A stretch of 64,000 nucleotides of DNA from Atherix ibis (Eukaryota > Arthropoda > Insecta > Diptera > Athericidae): NCBI GenBank assembly GCA_958298945.1, contig OY282607.1:78732868-78796867 (forward strand), written 5' to 3'. Below are positions 22,288-37,200 of the stretch, piece by piece (positions within the stretch are counted from its first letter, which is position 1; every line of letters begins with the position of its first letter). The notes beneath the pieces are model-generated. The model was not told where the DNA came from. It did not search any database and was given only the letters and a program-made list of their open reading frames with translations. A program made the position numbers and the translations under genes.

Positions 22288-25200
22288 TTATATATTAAAT
22301 TTTTTGTGCGTTTTTCTTGGTGAAATATTCGCTAATCTTGACGATTCGATTTTGGTGGTTTGGTCAAGTGTCTGATAATCGTCTTCTTTCGTTTTGATTA
22401 TATTGCCATCAGTTGGTGAAGGTGTGTTACATGAATCACTGTCGCTATCATAATTCAAATCACCAATTTTAACTGTGATTCTCTGTTGTTCGGCTATGAA
22501 TCGTTTTTGGTATTTTGAATTTCTACAAGTAAAAAAAAATTAAAGTTAAATTTTTAACTTTTCAAATGTAAACTACTTACCTCGCTGTACTATTTGCTCT
22601 TTTCCGTGGAGATAATTGATCATTAAAAGCTGTTTCTTCCAACGGATCTTCTTCGTTTGCGTACGATTCTCGAACATATTTCAAAAAATCCCCAAACCTA
22701 TCCTTTCGATATTTTTCTTCAAACTCTTGTTCATCAAACATATCCGTTTGAACTTTGGCTAAGAAAAAAAACAAAAACAATGAACATAAGAAATTTATAT
22801 ACTAATAAAGTTGCCATTGCTAAAATAATTTTATAAATCTCTGTGGCAAGCTATAAAGAATTATGTTGAAAAAAAAATGAAATTAAAGAAGTTATTTTTA
22901 ATGATTGTCAACCTAGTAACAGTTTAGATATTGCTACTAGATTTAATGAATATTTTGTCAACAGAATTAATAGAAATTACCACTAATAATGAGCAAAAAC
23001 TATATCTAAATATAAATGAACGAACAATAATTTTAAATTCGTTAAATAATAGAAATGATATAAATTTATTTAATTGGAATATGTTGAAGGATTCTTTTGA
23101 CTTAATTAGTGAAAATTTGTTATCAATAATAAATTGTTCTATGAAAAGTGTTATTGTTCCCAGTGTCTGGAAAATATCTTGAATAGTTCCAATTGAAAAA
23201 GTTAATAATACTAAGAAATGTAATGAATTTCGTCCTGTCAATATAATTTCTATTGAGTCTACATTATTTGAAAAAGTGATTTATAATCAATTAGAAAAGT
23301 ATTAATTTAACAAAATAACTTAATTTTCAAATATCAGTCTGGGGAGTCAGAAAGAACAATAATTATTAAGCTTTAATCAATTAAGTTTTAAATTAATTTA
23401 AAACTTTTTACTAATGATGCCCTTTTATATGTAACAGGAGACACTGCTGATAATTGCGCCTTTTAAAATTATAAGGCACAATAAAATAAATATTACAAGT
23501 ATTACATTTAATAATATTAATTTAGTAACTGTAGATTAAATGAAATATTTAAGTGTTATTATACAGGATGCTTTTTATATTCCAAGACGGATTTAATTTA
23601 GCCGCCATTTTGGTTTGGATGACATTTGACAGTCGCAGAGAATGGTCGATAACAATTTATTATGGAGCCTCTAACGTTGCAAAAACTTGTTCAAATTATT
23701 CTAGTTTATTTTTTGGTGTTAATGATACGCCATTCAGCGTGTAATAAATAATTTTGAAAATATGTATACACTGGAAGATAAGACGAAGACTGGGCGATAA
23801 TTAAGCAAATGTTCACCTGAAAAGATATTAGGTGTATAACTTAAAAATGCGGGATTTTTGGCAAACTTTGAGTGTTTATTTTGAAAAATTGTTACAATAT
23901 ATTTTATTCAAAGTATTGTCCATCGGAAGCCACTAATTTTTCCCATCTTTCTGGCAACATATGGATTCCGCGCCAAAAAAACTGCTCCAGTTTTGAGGCC
24001 AAGAATGAATCGAGCCAATTTTTGATGCCCTGTTCTGAAGTGAAGCGTATTCCGGTGAGCGCGTTTTGCATGGATCTAAACAAATGGTAGTCGGACGGGG
24101 CAAGGTCTGGGCTATAAGGCGGGTGAGGCAAAACTTCCCAGCCACTGTTTTCTAAATAATTTTTAACCGGTCTTGCAACATGAGGCCGAGCATTGTCATG
24201 ATGGAAAATTATGGCTTCGTGTCTGGTCGCATATTCCGGGTGTTTTTCGGCCAATGCTCGCTTCAAACGGATTAATTGTGTTCGGTAGAGGTCCACTTCT
24301 GAACCGCACAAACCATCTCTCGCACGTTGAAATCGATGGAACATATTCAGGATAAGCTTCGGTGAGCAATCGATGTGCTTCAGCTGCACTTGAAGAAGTA
24401 AATCAACACTTCCCGCAAATGGGACTTTTTTGGTACGAAATTCGACATTTTTGAAGCAAAAAAAAATAGATACAGTAAAGTCAGAGTGTTGCGGAATGTC
24501 CGCGTACCTCCCATCGATTCCGTGCACAATATTTAATATGTTCGTTAAAAATTCTCAAAAAAGATTTGCTTTTTTACCCGTTTAAAATTCAATTCACACA
24601 ACAGCTGCTGGCAAATGACCATGAACGGCAGCGAGACTGGAGTGCTCGAGTTTTACAGATTGGTAGAGACGACAACCATTTTTGGCAAAAAATCATTATG
24701 TGCGACGAAGCACACTTCGACATGGCTGCCTTTATTAATTGACAGAATAGCCGCTATTGGGGCACTGAAAACCCTCGTAGAGTAACTGTATGGTTCGGCA
24801 TTTGGGTCGGCGGCATCATTGGGCCATATTTCTTTGACGATGCTGGAGGCAATGCTGTAACAGTTACTGGTGACTACTATCGGGATATGTTGGAAGACTT
24901 TCTTCTACCCGAATTGGATAAATTAGACCTACAGGACATGGTGTTCCAACAAAACGGTGCCACATCAAACACATATCGTACTACGATGCATATTTTGAGA
25001 GAATTTTGCAAGGCCGAATAATATCAAAAAGTGATGATAACGACTGGCCCCCACGATCCCCCGATTTGAACTCTCCCGATTTTTTCGTATGAGGATACTT
25101 AAAGGAAAAGTTGTGCACTAATAAATCAATCACAACATCGATGCTTAAGGACAACAATCGAAACGAAATTTCTGAAATAACACCAGAACTCTGCGAAAAT

Positions 25201-28200
25201 GTTATGAAAATTATGCTTAAAAGAGATCACATTTGCGTCATGGCTAGAGGTAGTCATTTGACTGATATCATATTCCATACATAATGCTAAAAATCATATA
25301 ATCAATCAATAAAATATAAATTATAAAATTGTATTTTATTTAAAAGTTATTAAAAACAAACTTCGACCTGTACTCTCACATGAATTAAAATACAGCTAAA
25401 ATCACCAAACTCAAATCGACTTTAGTACTATTGTAAAGGGTTATTCATTTTGTATTTTGGTAAGCACGGTCCTGTCATTTTGCAGCTGTCATACAAATAT
25501 GTCATCCATTTGAAGATTTGGAGCATTTAACTACCAAGCAATTTGGGTGTTGAAACTATAGGCTCTAAATGCTGGACAAACAAATTATCTTCAATGACGT
25601 AGATCTTTTCGCGGTTGGTGTACTCGTCAATAAGAAAATTGCCCTATATAGGGTTCTAAAAACCCACAAGTGACCTTAGAGAAGTCAATGCGTCCAGAAA
25701 GATGGCTGTCTAGTTTGCATTTTGGTCTGAACGTGTCACCGGACTTGTATTTATTTAAAAATGAAGAAGGACCATCTGACAGCAGCGGCAGTATATGATA
25801 ACTGATGTTTTTGGATCCAAACTCAAAAACCATATGTGATTTTAACAATACAATCACAGGCCATACAACACGACAATTTTTGGTTATGCGAGAATAGTTT
25901 CCAGAACGCGTAATTTCGATATTTTGCAATGTCAGTTCGTCGCAAAGATCGTGCAATTTGACGTGGCTCTTCTATCGTCATTATATTCCATGCATAATGC
26001 TAAAAATCATATAATCAAACAATAAAATTATATTTTATTTAAATGGAACATAAAACACACGCTGTAGATGATCGACTAAGTTAATTTTTTAGCCAAAATA
26101 AGAAAGGATATTTCATATATGGGCGTAATTAAGATATTCTATGCGATAATCACACCAAATTTTCAGTACTGCTCATCAATTATTTTTATATGCAAAATAC
26201 GTGTAGAAATGATGAACAAATCGCAAAAGTTGCAAAATAAAGCGATGCAAATAATTTTAAAAGTAAATAAAAATTCACTCAGATTGTTAAAGCAAAATTC
26301 TTTAAATTGGTTAACTATTAACCAGTGGACATTAATGAATATTTTTATATTAGTAATCAAAATTAAATATCATTTATTATCGGAATTCTTACCTAATAAA
26401 TTAAATAGTGTAAATATTGAAACGAAAAAAACTAAGAATATATTAAAGCATGCACAGTGGACTTAAAATATTAAAAAAATTACCTAAAAAATTAAAATGT
26501 GAAGCAAATTTAGTTAAAGTTAAAAAAAAATTGTTAATTATGTTAAAGATAAATTTTATATTGTATTATGTACAATAACATAAGTTTTGTAATTAAATTT
26601 TTATTGTTTATCTGACTTGTAAAATTAATTTGATTGTAGAAATAATTTTTGGAACTAATTAAATAAAATTATTATTATTGTTATTATTTCTGATAAAATT
26701 AATTTGTAAACAAAAACGCACACAATATCGACTATTTTACTTACATCTCTTAAGAACGGCACCCTCAATCTTGTACTGATCGATTTCGATATCTTTTTTC
26801 TTAATAATCGCCTTTAAATCATCGTTACTCCTTAGGAGATGGTTAACTGATAACAGGAGTGGTTTCGTAAAAAAATCGAAAAACTAAAATTCAGTATTTA
26901 TTAACTTTTAATATAAATAATCATTTTTGGTATACTTCATCCTGAGAGCATGCATCGAGATACCATCGAAATGTAAACGGCCTTTGTGATATGTAATATT
27001 TCAGTTTGAGGACAGTTTCTTGATTTTCGTTCGGTGTGAATTCTAATTGCGATGGCGATGTTGCTAACGTTTTTAATATAGTGTCATCGTCGTATTCAAT
27101 TCGTTTATTTAATTGCTAATTTTGTATGAAAACAATAAAAAAAAATGGAAAAAGTCATTAATTTCTTAAGTGGACAGCTTGAAAAACTTTTTTATTTCAG
27201 AAAATTGTCAACAAAATAAAAGGTTGTTTTTTTTTAAAAATTTGCAAAAAATTTCATTTCTAAGAAGAAAAATCAAAACTGTGTAATAAATACTATCTAA
27301 TAATTTAAGGGATTGAGTGGATGGCAAATAAATGAAGCTCTGAATATACCACTTTGATCAAAAAGGAGTATGGCGCTCCTATCGTTCCGATTTGAGTTCT
27401 GTTTTTTTTTGTTAAGTTGGTGCATCTGTTGTTGATATTCCCTCTAAATCTTAGCGTCATAGCTTGACATTTGTAAAAGTTACGTAGCCAAGAGTACATC
27501 TATCTCTGTGTGTGTTAGCGATTTTTAACAATTTTAGCAATGGATTTAAATTTGCAACAACGAACTTTTATTATATTTTGTGTAAAAAACGGATTTAATG
27601 GTGCGCGAACGTTGGAAATGTTGGAAAAGTGTTTCGGCAACGATTCTCTAAAGAAAACGGTCATTTACCAGTGGCACGAGCGGTTCCAAAGTTGTCGTGA
27701 GTCAATCGAAGATAATGAACGCAGTGGCAGACCATCGACATCGAAAACCGACGAAAACATTGATAAAGTAAAAGAAATGTTGGTCAATAACCGCAAATTA
27801 ACCATCAGAGATATAGCGGAGGACTTAAAAATTGCCTATGGATCCGTCCAAGACATTTTGGTTAATGATTTGGGTTTCCGTCGTGTAGCAGCAAACTTCT
27901 AGACCTCAATTTCATGCAAAAAAGAGACCATGTTGACGTCGCAGAAGACATGATTTGCGAGGCTGAATCCGATCTCACATTCATCAAAAGGATCATTACT
28001 GGAGACGAGACGTGGGTTTATAAGTACGACACGCAATCCAGACATCAGGCAAATGAATGGCGTTCACCAAATGAGCCGAGACCAAAAAACCACGTCGTTT
28101 TCAGTCAAGCAAGAAGGCAATGCTACGGTTTTTATGGATTACAACGATGTAGTGCATCATGAATTTTTGCCAGAAGGCCGGACAGTAAACAAAGAGTATT

Positions 28201-31200
28201 ATTTGGGCGTTATGAGACGTTTGCGTGAAGCAATTCGCCGAAAGAGACCAGAATTGTGGGTAGAAAATTCGTGGATTTTGCACCATGATAACGCACCGTC
28301 GCACAGTGCCATCATTATTCGTAATTTTTAATACCATTCAACAACCACCGAATTCACCTGATTTGGCTCCATGTGACTTCTTTCTGTTTAATCGAGTTAA
28401 AAAACCATTACGGGGAACGCGTTTCAATAGCCGAGAGGAAGTAATGGAAAAATCGCAGGAAGCACTGATGGACATACCGACAACCGAATATAAAAAATAT
28501 TTCGAGGATTGGATCAAGCGCTGGCATAAGTGTGTTAAAGTCGATGGCGATTACTTTGAAGGGGACAATATAAATTTAGATGAATAAACTTGTATTTTTA
28601 ATTTTCGGAATAAATTCCGGTAACAAGGTGGTAATTTTCTGGAAACACTCAAAACAAACGAAATAAACAAATGAATTGTCCCTCATCCTAATAGACCTAT
28701 CAGTAGAAGTTTATCGTTGCTAAATTGTTTGAAAAGATTATTTTTTGCAAATTCTCCATCGTACTATAAGGTGTAGTAAAAAGTAATCCATTATTTTGCC
28801 AATAGATGACTTTAGAAAGATAATATTTCGTACTAAAAAAGCTTCTCATACAGTTTTGTGATTACTTGACTCAGTATTTTTTTGGCACGCGTCAAAGATG
28901 GACACCAACAAACAGAAAAGACGCCATATTTTACAGTTTTTTTTCGATAAAGGCGAAAACGCAAGCCAGGCAGCTGAAAATGTGAATAGTGTTTATGGTC
29001 CTGATACTGTAACAGTCAATCACGCGCAATTTTGGTTTCGTCGATTCCGTTCCGGTAATTTTGATGTCAAAGATGCACCACGCTCTGGAAGGCCAATTCT
29101 CGAAAATGTCGATAAAATAATGGAAATCGTCGAGTCCGACCGTCACGTAAGCACTGTTTCGATTGCCCAGGAGCTAAACATTGCACAAAAAACCGTTTGG
29201 AACCACTTAAATAAGGCTGGATACAAAAAGAAGCTCGATGTATGGGTGCCACACGAGTTATCGCAAAAAAAAACCTCATGGACCGAATTTCCATCTGCGA
29301 ATCGCTGCTGAATCCATTTCTGAAGCGGATGGTTACTGGTGATGAAAAGTGGGTCACTTACGACAACGTCAAGCGACAACGGTCGTGGTCAAATCGCGGT
29401 CACCCGGCGCAAACGGTGGTCAAGCCAGAATTAAGAGCCAGGAAGGTTTTGGTGTGTGTTTGGTGGGACTGGCAGGGAATCATCTACTATGAGCTGCTCC
29501 CCTAAGGCCGAACTCTTAATTCGGACCTATACTGTCAACAATTGGACCGTCTGAAAGAAGCAATGGCCCAGAAGCGGCCAGCTTTGGCCAATAGAAGAGG
29601 AATTGTGCTCCATCAGGACAACGCCAGGCCGCATTCATCGATAATGACTCGCCAGAAAATCCGCGGCCTTGGTTGGGATGTTCTTATGCATCCACCTTAT
29701 AGTCCGGACCTTGCACCAAGTGATTACCACCTCTTTCTGTCTATGACGAATGATTGTGCAGGTGAAAAATTCGCCTCAAGAAAAGATTTTGAAAATCGAC
29801 TGTCCCAGTTTTTTGCCAATAGGGACGAGGGTTTCTATGAGAGAGGCATTATGAAATTACCTCCAAAATGGCAACAAGTTATCTAACAAAACGGTGCTTA
29901 TTTGACCTAAATCGTATCATTCTATCTATGCTAAATAAAACCTTCAATTTAATGCAAAAATAATGGATTTCTTTTTACTACAACTTATATATTTGATTAG
30001 TAATTTCGTTTTTTTTTTTAAATAAAAATGACAGACGATTTTCTTATAGTGAATTAATATTTTAATCAATTAAATATTGTTTATTCAATTAAACATCTTT
30101 CTGGCAGTAGCATTATTCCATTTTTGTTCTTTGCTTCCAAAAAACTGTTCCAAGTTATTTTTGACCTCCTCATTTGAATTAAACGTTTTTACGTCTAAAA
30201 ATTTTAATACAAACCGGAAAAAATGATAATCGGAAGGTGCTAGGTCTGGAGAGTATGGTGGGTTTGGCAGTATATCCCATTCAAGCTCTAAAAGTTTTTG
30301 CGGAATGGTCAAACTTGTATGTGGTTTTGCATTTTCCTGTTGGAACACTATACCTTTCCTATTGAACAATTCTGGCATTTTTTCTTTAAGTGAATCATTC
30401 AATTTGTCCAATTGATGACAGTGCACTTTACAATTGATCGTTTTGTTGCTCGGTAGAAGCTCAAAATAAACGATTCCTTTGAAATCCCACCAAACAGATA
30501 GCATAACTTTTTTTTGATGAATATTGGCTTTCAAAGTGCTTTGAGACGGTTCATCTTTTCTACTCCAGGATCTTCTTTGAGACGAATTGATCTTCTCTAC
30601 TCCCGGATTGTTGTAGACAACCCATTGATGATACGTTTCAAAAATGAATCATTTTCTTGGCGTTTGAGTAGCAAATCACAAACGTCAATGCGACGGCACA
30701 AATTTTTTTCCGTAAGAAGATGAGAAACCCATATTTTGAGCTTTGAAATTAAACTTAGCCGTTCAAATGATTATGAACATGATAAATTTAATCTCTCAGC
30801 GATCTAACGAGTTGTTATTCGCCGGTTTGCATCAATTAATGTTTTTATTGTGTCTTCATCAGCAAACGAAATTACTTTCTGAACAACCGAATATTATACC
30901 TAAGCACCAGTTTAGTTTCTGTTCTGCATGCTCCAAAACCTAGCAATGCCGTAAAGTTGCTGCAGCGTTCAAAAATAAAGTATTGTCCGGTATTTTCATG
31001 GGTAATTTTCAATGCATTCAGCAGAGTGTGGCATCTACGCTTTCTCTTGAGTCTTTTCTCATCAACTTATTAATCATCAACAGCACGATAACCGTAGGTC
31101 TAGGACTGCTTAATCAACTAACGCCAAACGTCTCGGTTTCGCACTGAGATCTTTGCGTTCGCCAATCCGTGCATGTCTTCACCCGGCGGCCGGGGAGGCT

Positions 31201-34200
31201 TCGTTTTTTTCTAGTACCATAACTGACGCCAATGCAGCCCTTCCGAATAGACACTTTTATTAAAAATGGGTTAAAAATTCAGCCACCGCAGTCCGTTGCG
31301 CTTTATTTTAGTTACAAAATGGCGGTCTTGGTTGAGCTCTATCTTCTCACCGCTAAACAGGTTGCCTAATCGTACATCTTCATGTAGGAGGTCAAAGATT
31401 TTTGGCAGGACCTTATTTTCGAGCGCAGCCAATAATTCACAATGATTACGAAAAATACATTAGGACTGACAAGTCCTATTCGGTAGTAGCTTTGATTTCA
31501 TGATCAGATTTTTCTAACAAAACAAAATTAAGACGGACTAAAGAAGGCTTTATTGGCAACCAGAATCATAAATTCTATCCACCTTAACAACCTTCTTAGT
31601 CTGAAAAAAACGTGAACATTCAGATATTTATCATATCACTGCTGGAGTTCCTCAAGGGAGTATTCTCGGTTCTATTCTGTGCAATAAACGGACAGATGAT
31701 ATTCCCATTTTATCATCTAAAAAGCTGAATTATATCGGTGGAGGGATCAGACAAAAATATAACGATGTTATTTGTTTTTCGTTTAAGATGTTTTAAAATG
31801 ATTTAAATAAATATTTCTTTGTACTCTTCCTAAAAATAAAAAAAAATTTTTTGTATTTTTTTAAAATATATACCCACATTGCTGAATTCAATTTTACACT
31901 CATTTTTTAAAGTAGAAATTTTATGTTCGATGGTCTAGTCTATTGGAGGAAGTCATATTTATGTATAATTAGTTATTATAACTATTATACACAATATGTA
32001 CGAATAGAGGTCTTGAAGCACTTCTGTTAAAAAATGTTTCATCATTTTTTTCTGGCCAATAATTAACGATCAATAATACGAGATATGTTCAAAAAGTATC
32101 GCGAATTTTGAATTTCCGCGGGTTACGTATATTTGATTTTTTTGGCGTTATGTTGGTACTCATGTCTCTCACTTATGCCGACAAGTTTGGCCATTTTGAA
32201 TATGCAGTTAATTTTTGACAGCTGCTTTGCTTGCATGTGTTTTGGCTCGTCTTCGATTTTTGCCCATTTTTGACCAAAAACAGCATCGCATTAACATTGC
32301 TAAGGAGCACGATCCAACTTTGCTGCAGAGGGTCATAACTGGTGACGAATCATGGGTTTATGGTTATGACGTGGAAACCAAAGCTCAATCATCCCAATGG
32401 AAGCTGCCGCACCAGCCAAGATCGAGAAAAGCGCGCCCATTTCGGTCGAATGTGAAGGTTTTGATCACAGTTTTCTTCGATTGCAGGGGCGTGGTGCAAC
32501 ATGAGTACTTGCCACATGGTAGAATGGTCAATAAGGACTTTTACCTACAAGTTATGCGCAAGTTGCACGAAGCAATCCGCCAGAAACGCCCGGATATGTG
32601 GAAGGGCAAAAATTGGCGTTTGCACCAGGATAACGCCCCTGCTCATGCATCGTTGTTTCGGCCAAAAATAACACACTAATATTCCCCAAATCTGGCCCCC
32701 TGTGACTTTTTCATGTTCCCGCAAGATTCTTGATCCATTTTTTGGAATGGGCAAAAATCGAAGACGAGCCAAAAGACGTGCAAGCAAAGCAGCTGTCAAA
32801 AATTAACTGAACATTCAAAATGGCCGAAATGGTCGGCATAAGTGAGATAGATGAGTATCAACATAATGCCACAAAAAATCGAAAATCGAATATACGTAAC
32901 CCGCGAAAATTCAAAATTCACGATACTTTTTGAAAAGACCTCGTACTTTCCAATAGACTATCGTAGCATTCCATTGTTAGCACTGCATCCGCATCTTTGT
33001 AGTTCAGGATCAGAACCTTGGTATATGTTGAAACCCGATCAGCCCATGGTGTGCCCTTCAATTTCATGAGGTTGGCTGCCGCCTTTATGTTACGGTAGGG
33101 ACATTTTTTTCGAATTCATGAGGATGAACAAAAATTTAATATTATCACGAATATTCTGATTGAAAATTTTCATTTTGTGGTCTCTACAAAGGTACACATA
33201 ATCTATTATTATTGATGCTAGAGCATTCGCAGCGCCCATCTTGGCTGTCCTTTCACATACCAACAATTTTATCTATAATAGAATGCTCAAAGCTGCTTCT
33301 TCTTTAAAAATTCATTTTCTAGTACAAAATTTTCAACTTTTTCAAGCAAATGTCGCAATAGGCTCAACTGAGCAAGGGGCGTCTTCTTTGGACCATCCGT
33401 CTTGCTTAAAGGCCACTTTAAAATTTTTAATTTTTTTTACAAAATTTCCAAACGAGAAATAAATATGTTAGAAAACCGCTACGAAATTTTACACTTTTCT
33501 TTTTAAAAAATTTGTATATATTTTTGTATTTAATTTTTGTCTATTTTTGAATATCAACTTTAACGATAACAACGTTAAGGGGTACTTCTATTAATGCCAT
33601 GAATTTGGACGTATTCTATTAATAAACGTAGGCTTATCAAAAAATCGAATTGGTATTTTTTTATTTTTCCTAATCAATAAATTATGACACTTGTGCATGC
33701 TTTAATTTAACAACTTAAATACTTCCTTATAAGTATTCCGATATTGAAACTTAAATTAAATAAGCGAAATATTGTCTAATATTACATACTTTCGAAATGC
33801 TTGTTATCTTTAAGAGGTTCTTGTGATAATAAATAAGAAGAAGGTTAAACATGTTAGTATTGATAAAATGGTAGCGATTATTTATGTCAAAGTATAAGCA
33901 CTTGTACAAAGGGGAGGAGAGTTACTTTGAAGAGGAATTTTTTAAATCCAATTGGATCTACTCGAAGTAAATTTATGCAATATTAATGATGAAATGCTAT
34001 AATTGGTTTAATAAAATCAATCATAGTCAGAAAACGAACAGAATTTAACAAAAAAAAAAAAACAAATTACGAAATTAGGAAAAGAGAACATAAAGTTTTG
34101 GTATATTATTTTTATACATCAATATTATCCCCTTCGAAGCGGAGGCGTTCTTTCCACAATGGTGGAAGGCTTCAACTGGAATCGCCTTCAGCTTTTCGGT

Positions 34201-37200
34201 GTCACTGCTTTGGATGTTATCAACAGGAACCTTTTTCCTCACAAAAACTCCTTGATTGAGACTTTCGTATGGCTGTGGTGGATGGGGAGAGTTATCATGG
34301 CTGAGAATCAAAGTGTCTCCAATGTCCTAACTAACGCGAAAAGGCAACTTTTTGAGCCTTTAAGAACTCACTCATCAACTTCAATGTTAATCGACGGTCT
34401 GACCTCAGAAGAGCCTTCACTCGCTCCACATCTTCATCCGTGTTCGATGTGGAAGTCCTTGTTGAGCGAGACTCGTCTTTCAATGCTTCTCGGCTCTCCA
34501 AAATCGCTTTATGCCACCGAAAAACGTATACTCTTGATAAGGAATGCTCTTCATAGGTTCATTGAAACATTTTGTAAAGTAAACTTGAAGATTCACTGAA
34601 CTATAATACACAAATTTAATTATTGGGTGTAAGGGAAAGTTCTTGAACACTTGCACTTGTATGCTTTGTCGACAGTCAACATGTGTGAAGAAAAAGTGCA
34701 CTTAAGATATTGTATGTTGTATGAGTTCCAAAAATAGAACAACGCGATGGAGGCGAAAAAACCACTTGTGTGGCGTGTTTGGAGAAGACGCAGTAACAGC
34801 TCGAACATGCCAGATATGGTTTGCGAAATTTCGTTTGGGTGATTTTTCTTTGAAAGATGAACTCAGATCAGGAAAGCTATCCGATGTCAATGACGAAGTG
34901 CTGCGCAGTATGATCAGGACAGATCCCATGTTAAATTTCACAGAAGTGGCCTTCAAGCTTGGAATTCATCAGACTTATGGCCTTCAAGCTGGGAATAATG
35001 TGCTTCAGAGCACATTAAAAGAATTGGTTTTATGTTTAAACTCTCTGTTTGTGTGGCACACGAATTAAGCGAACAAAATTTAATGGATCGAATTTCAATA
35101 TGTTCTTCAAATCTTGCTCATCACAAAAGGGAACCGTTTTTGGACCGCTTGGTGGATGGTGTTGAAAATTGGATAGTTTATCCGATCGGAGCTCGAGAAT
35201 AGTGACACAAGTAAAAAAAGTGAACTTTTCAGGGTAACTGTTTAAAAATTTCTTTTTTGGTTCGTGGTTTTTTAATAGTCCTGAATTTTAAAAACTTACA
35301 TTTTTTTTCTTCATTAACAAGTAGATTCACATTGCACGTGAGCAATAGAACAATGAAGCTCAAAACACTAAAAACAACCTGGAAAGCCAGGCTATTTTTA
35401 ACCTTCCTCCGAGTTATGACGGTTTTCCAGAGAAGAATGATAAATATTGTGTTGCTAACTTTATCACAGATAGTAAGGAGATGCATACAAAACATTCATT
35501 TTCATTAGACATTTTATTAATAAAAACCAATTTATTAAAACAAATTGGGATCTCTGACAGTTTTCTTAACTTTATTATTTTTTGAATACTTCAAAAAAAC
35601 ATTAAATTTCAATAAAAAAAAAAAATCCTTGTAATTATCTTACGTGGTATTTCCTGAATTTTATAATCTCTTCTTAGCTTAAAAAATAGAAAATTGATGA
35701 GAAAATTCATACAAGGAGAGTTCAAAACTCCTTTTATTCATAAAAAGTATAGTCAAATGTTCAAAAATGATATTTTAAATCTATAAATTTTCATAAAAAT
35801 TTTCCATAGGATTTTGGAATTATATTTTCTCCAGTAATTTAAGAAGACCGTGTTTTTTAGTTGCTGCCCTCAATTTGGCACTATACAATTGTTTCAATTC
35901 ATGACGAATGCCTCTTGATTTTGAACGTGCTTCTTTCAAATTTTAATTTTTTTTTATTTTTTTTATTTGACAGGTTTCATTTCTACATTATACATTATGA
36001 CACATATACACATAGTCATGAGACACAGTCGCTCCTATGGAGCATATAGCGGCACAGAGAATACACGTCTCTACTTGGTGGTAGAAGGCTTCTTTTTGTT
36101 GGCGTCATCATCTACTTCGGTTGGGGCACTGCACGATGGTGATCTTTCGGAACTTCGAGTGGGGCCTGGCTGTCAGAAGGCGGTCGGAGACCGGTTTGTA
36201 GCCCATGAGAGATCTCTTTTTGCGTTGGCCGATAGGATCAATCCGACTCTACAGTGGTGGCCGCTGTCGTTGCCGCTGTAGATGAAGTGTTCAGCCGTGT
36301 TCGATGAAAACCAGATGAGTTTTTTGCCATAGGTACGGTCCGGTTGATTCTTCTTGTGCTGTTTCTTGATAAGGTGGTTTTTTTTATAGCTTGCGGCTTA
36401 TCAGGCCAGCGAAGTAACCTCCAGTGACGTTGGGGGACCCTACGGACTACATATAAGGCTTGTAGTCGGCCTCTCACCCCGGCACCATGCCGAGATGGCG
36501 GCAGCGGGAATCGAACCCGCTACCTACCGAGTGTGAGTCGGTCGACACACACACGGTTAAACCTGCGGCACGCGGTGTTCCCAAGCGGTCACCCATCCAA
36601 GGACTAACCACACCAGTTCTGCTTAACTTCGGTGATCGGACGAGAACCGGTGGATTCAGGACGGCACAGCGGTTAAATCTTTCAAATTAATAATGCTATA
36701 ATCTTTCTGTGAATAAGAAGTTTTGTAAAAAAATTTTCGAGGACTATCCTTTTCAAAACGATATACAAAGACGCTCGTTATTCTTACAACGTCACCATTT
36801 GAATCCTTAAGATTATTCGTCATCATAGATTGTGCAGCTAAAGCTCATTTCCTTCACCATGTAGGACTTTCAAATACTCGAGAAGACATCTTGAAGAGGG
36901 CGGTTGTGGGAGTGTTGAAAAAGTTCTAATTAAGACATGGCGACTATGAAATCTAAGAATATAAGCCGATGCAAATGCTGAAAAAAACTAAACATGCATG
37001 CATCCTGAACAAATTATTTGTTGCGATTTTCGACCAAAAAGGTGTAACCTTCAAAGAAAGGTCTACATTTCTTTGAGAAAAAGCATCAAAATTTGGATTA
37101 TAAAAATGCTCAAGGAAATCTCCTTTTTTAATGCAATAAAGATAATTTAATAGAAGTAATTTTGTGAAATAACTGTTCACCTAAGGAAAAAAGAGGAAAA

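Noticed and set aside
33241..33462. 73-codon frame as a gene
   Set aside because: No family motif, no splice context. It lies in transposon-rich intronic DNA.
36496..36660. 5S rRNA gene and tRNA gene
   Set aside because: The 5S-like part lacks the true 5' and 3' ends and the tRNA-like part lacks a D-arm and 5' acceptor strand. Both sit in a retroelement with an A-rich tail.
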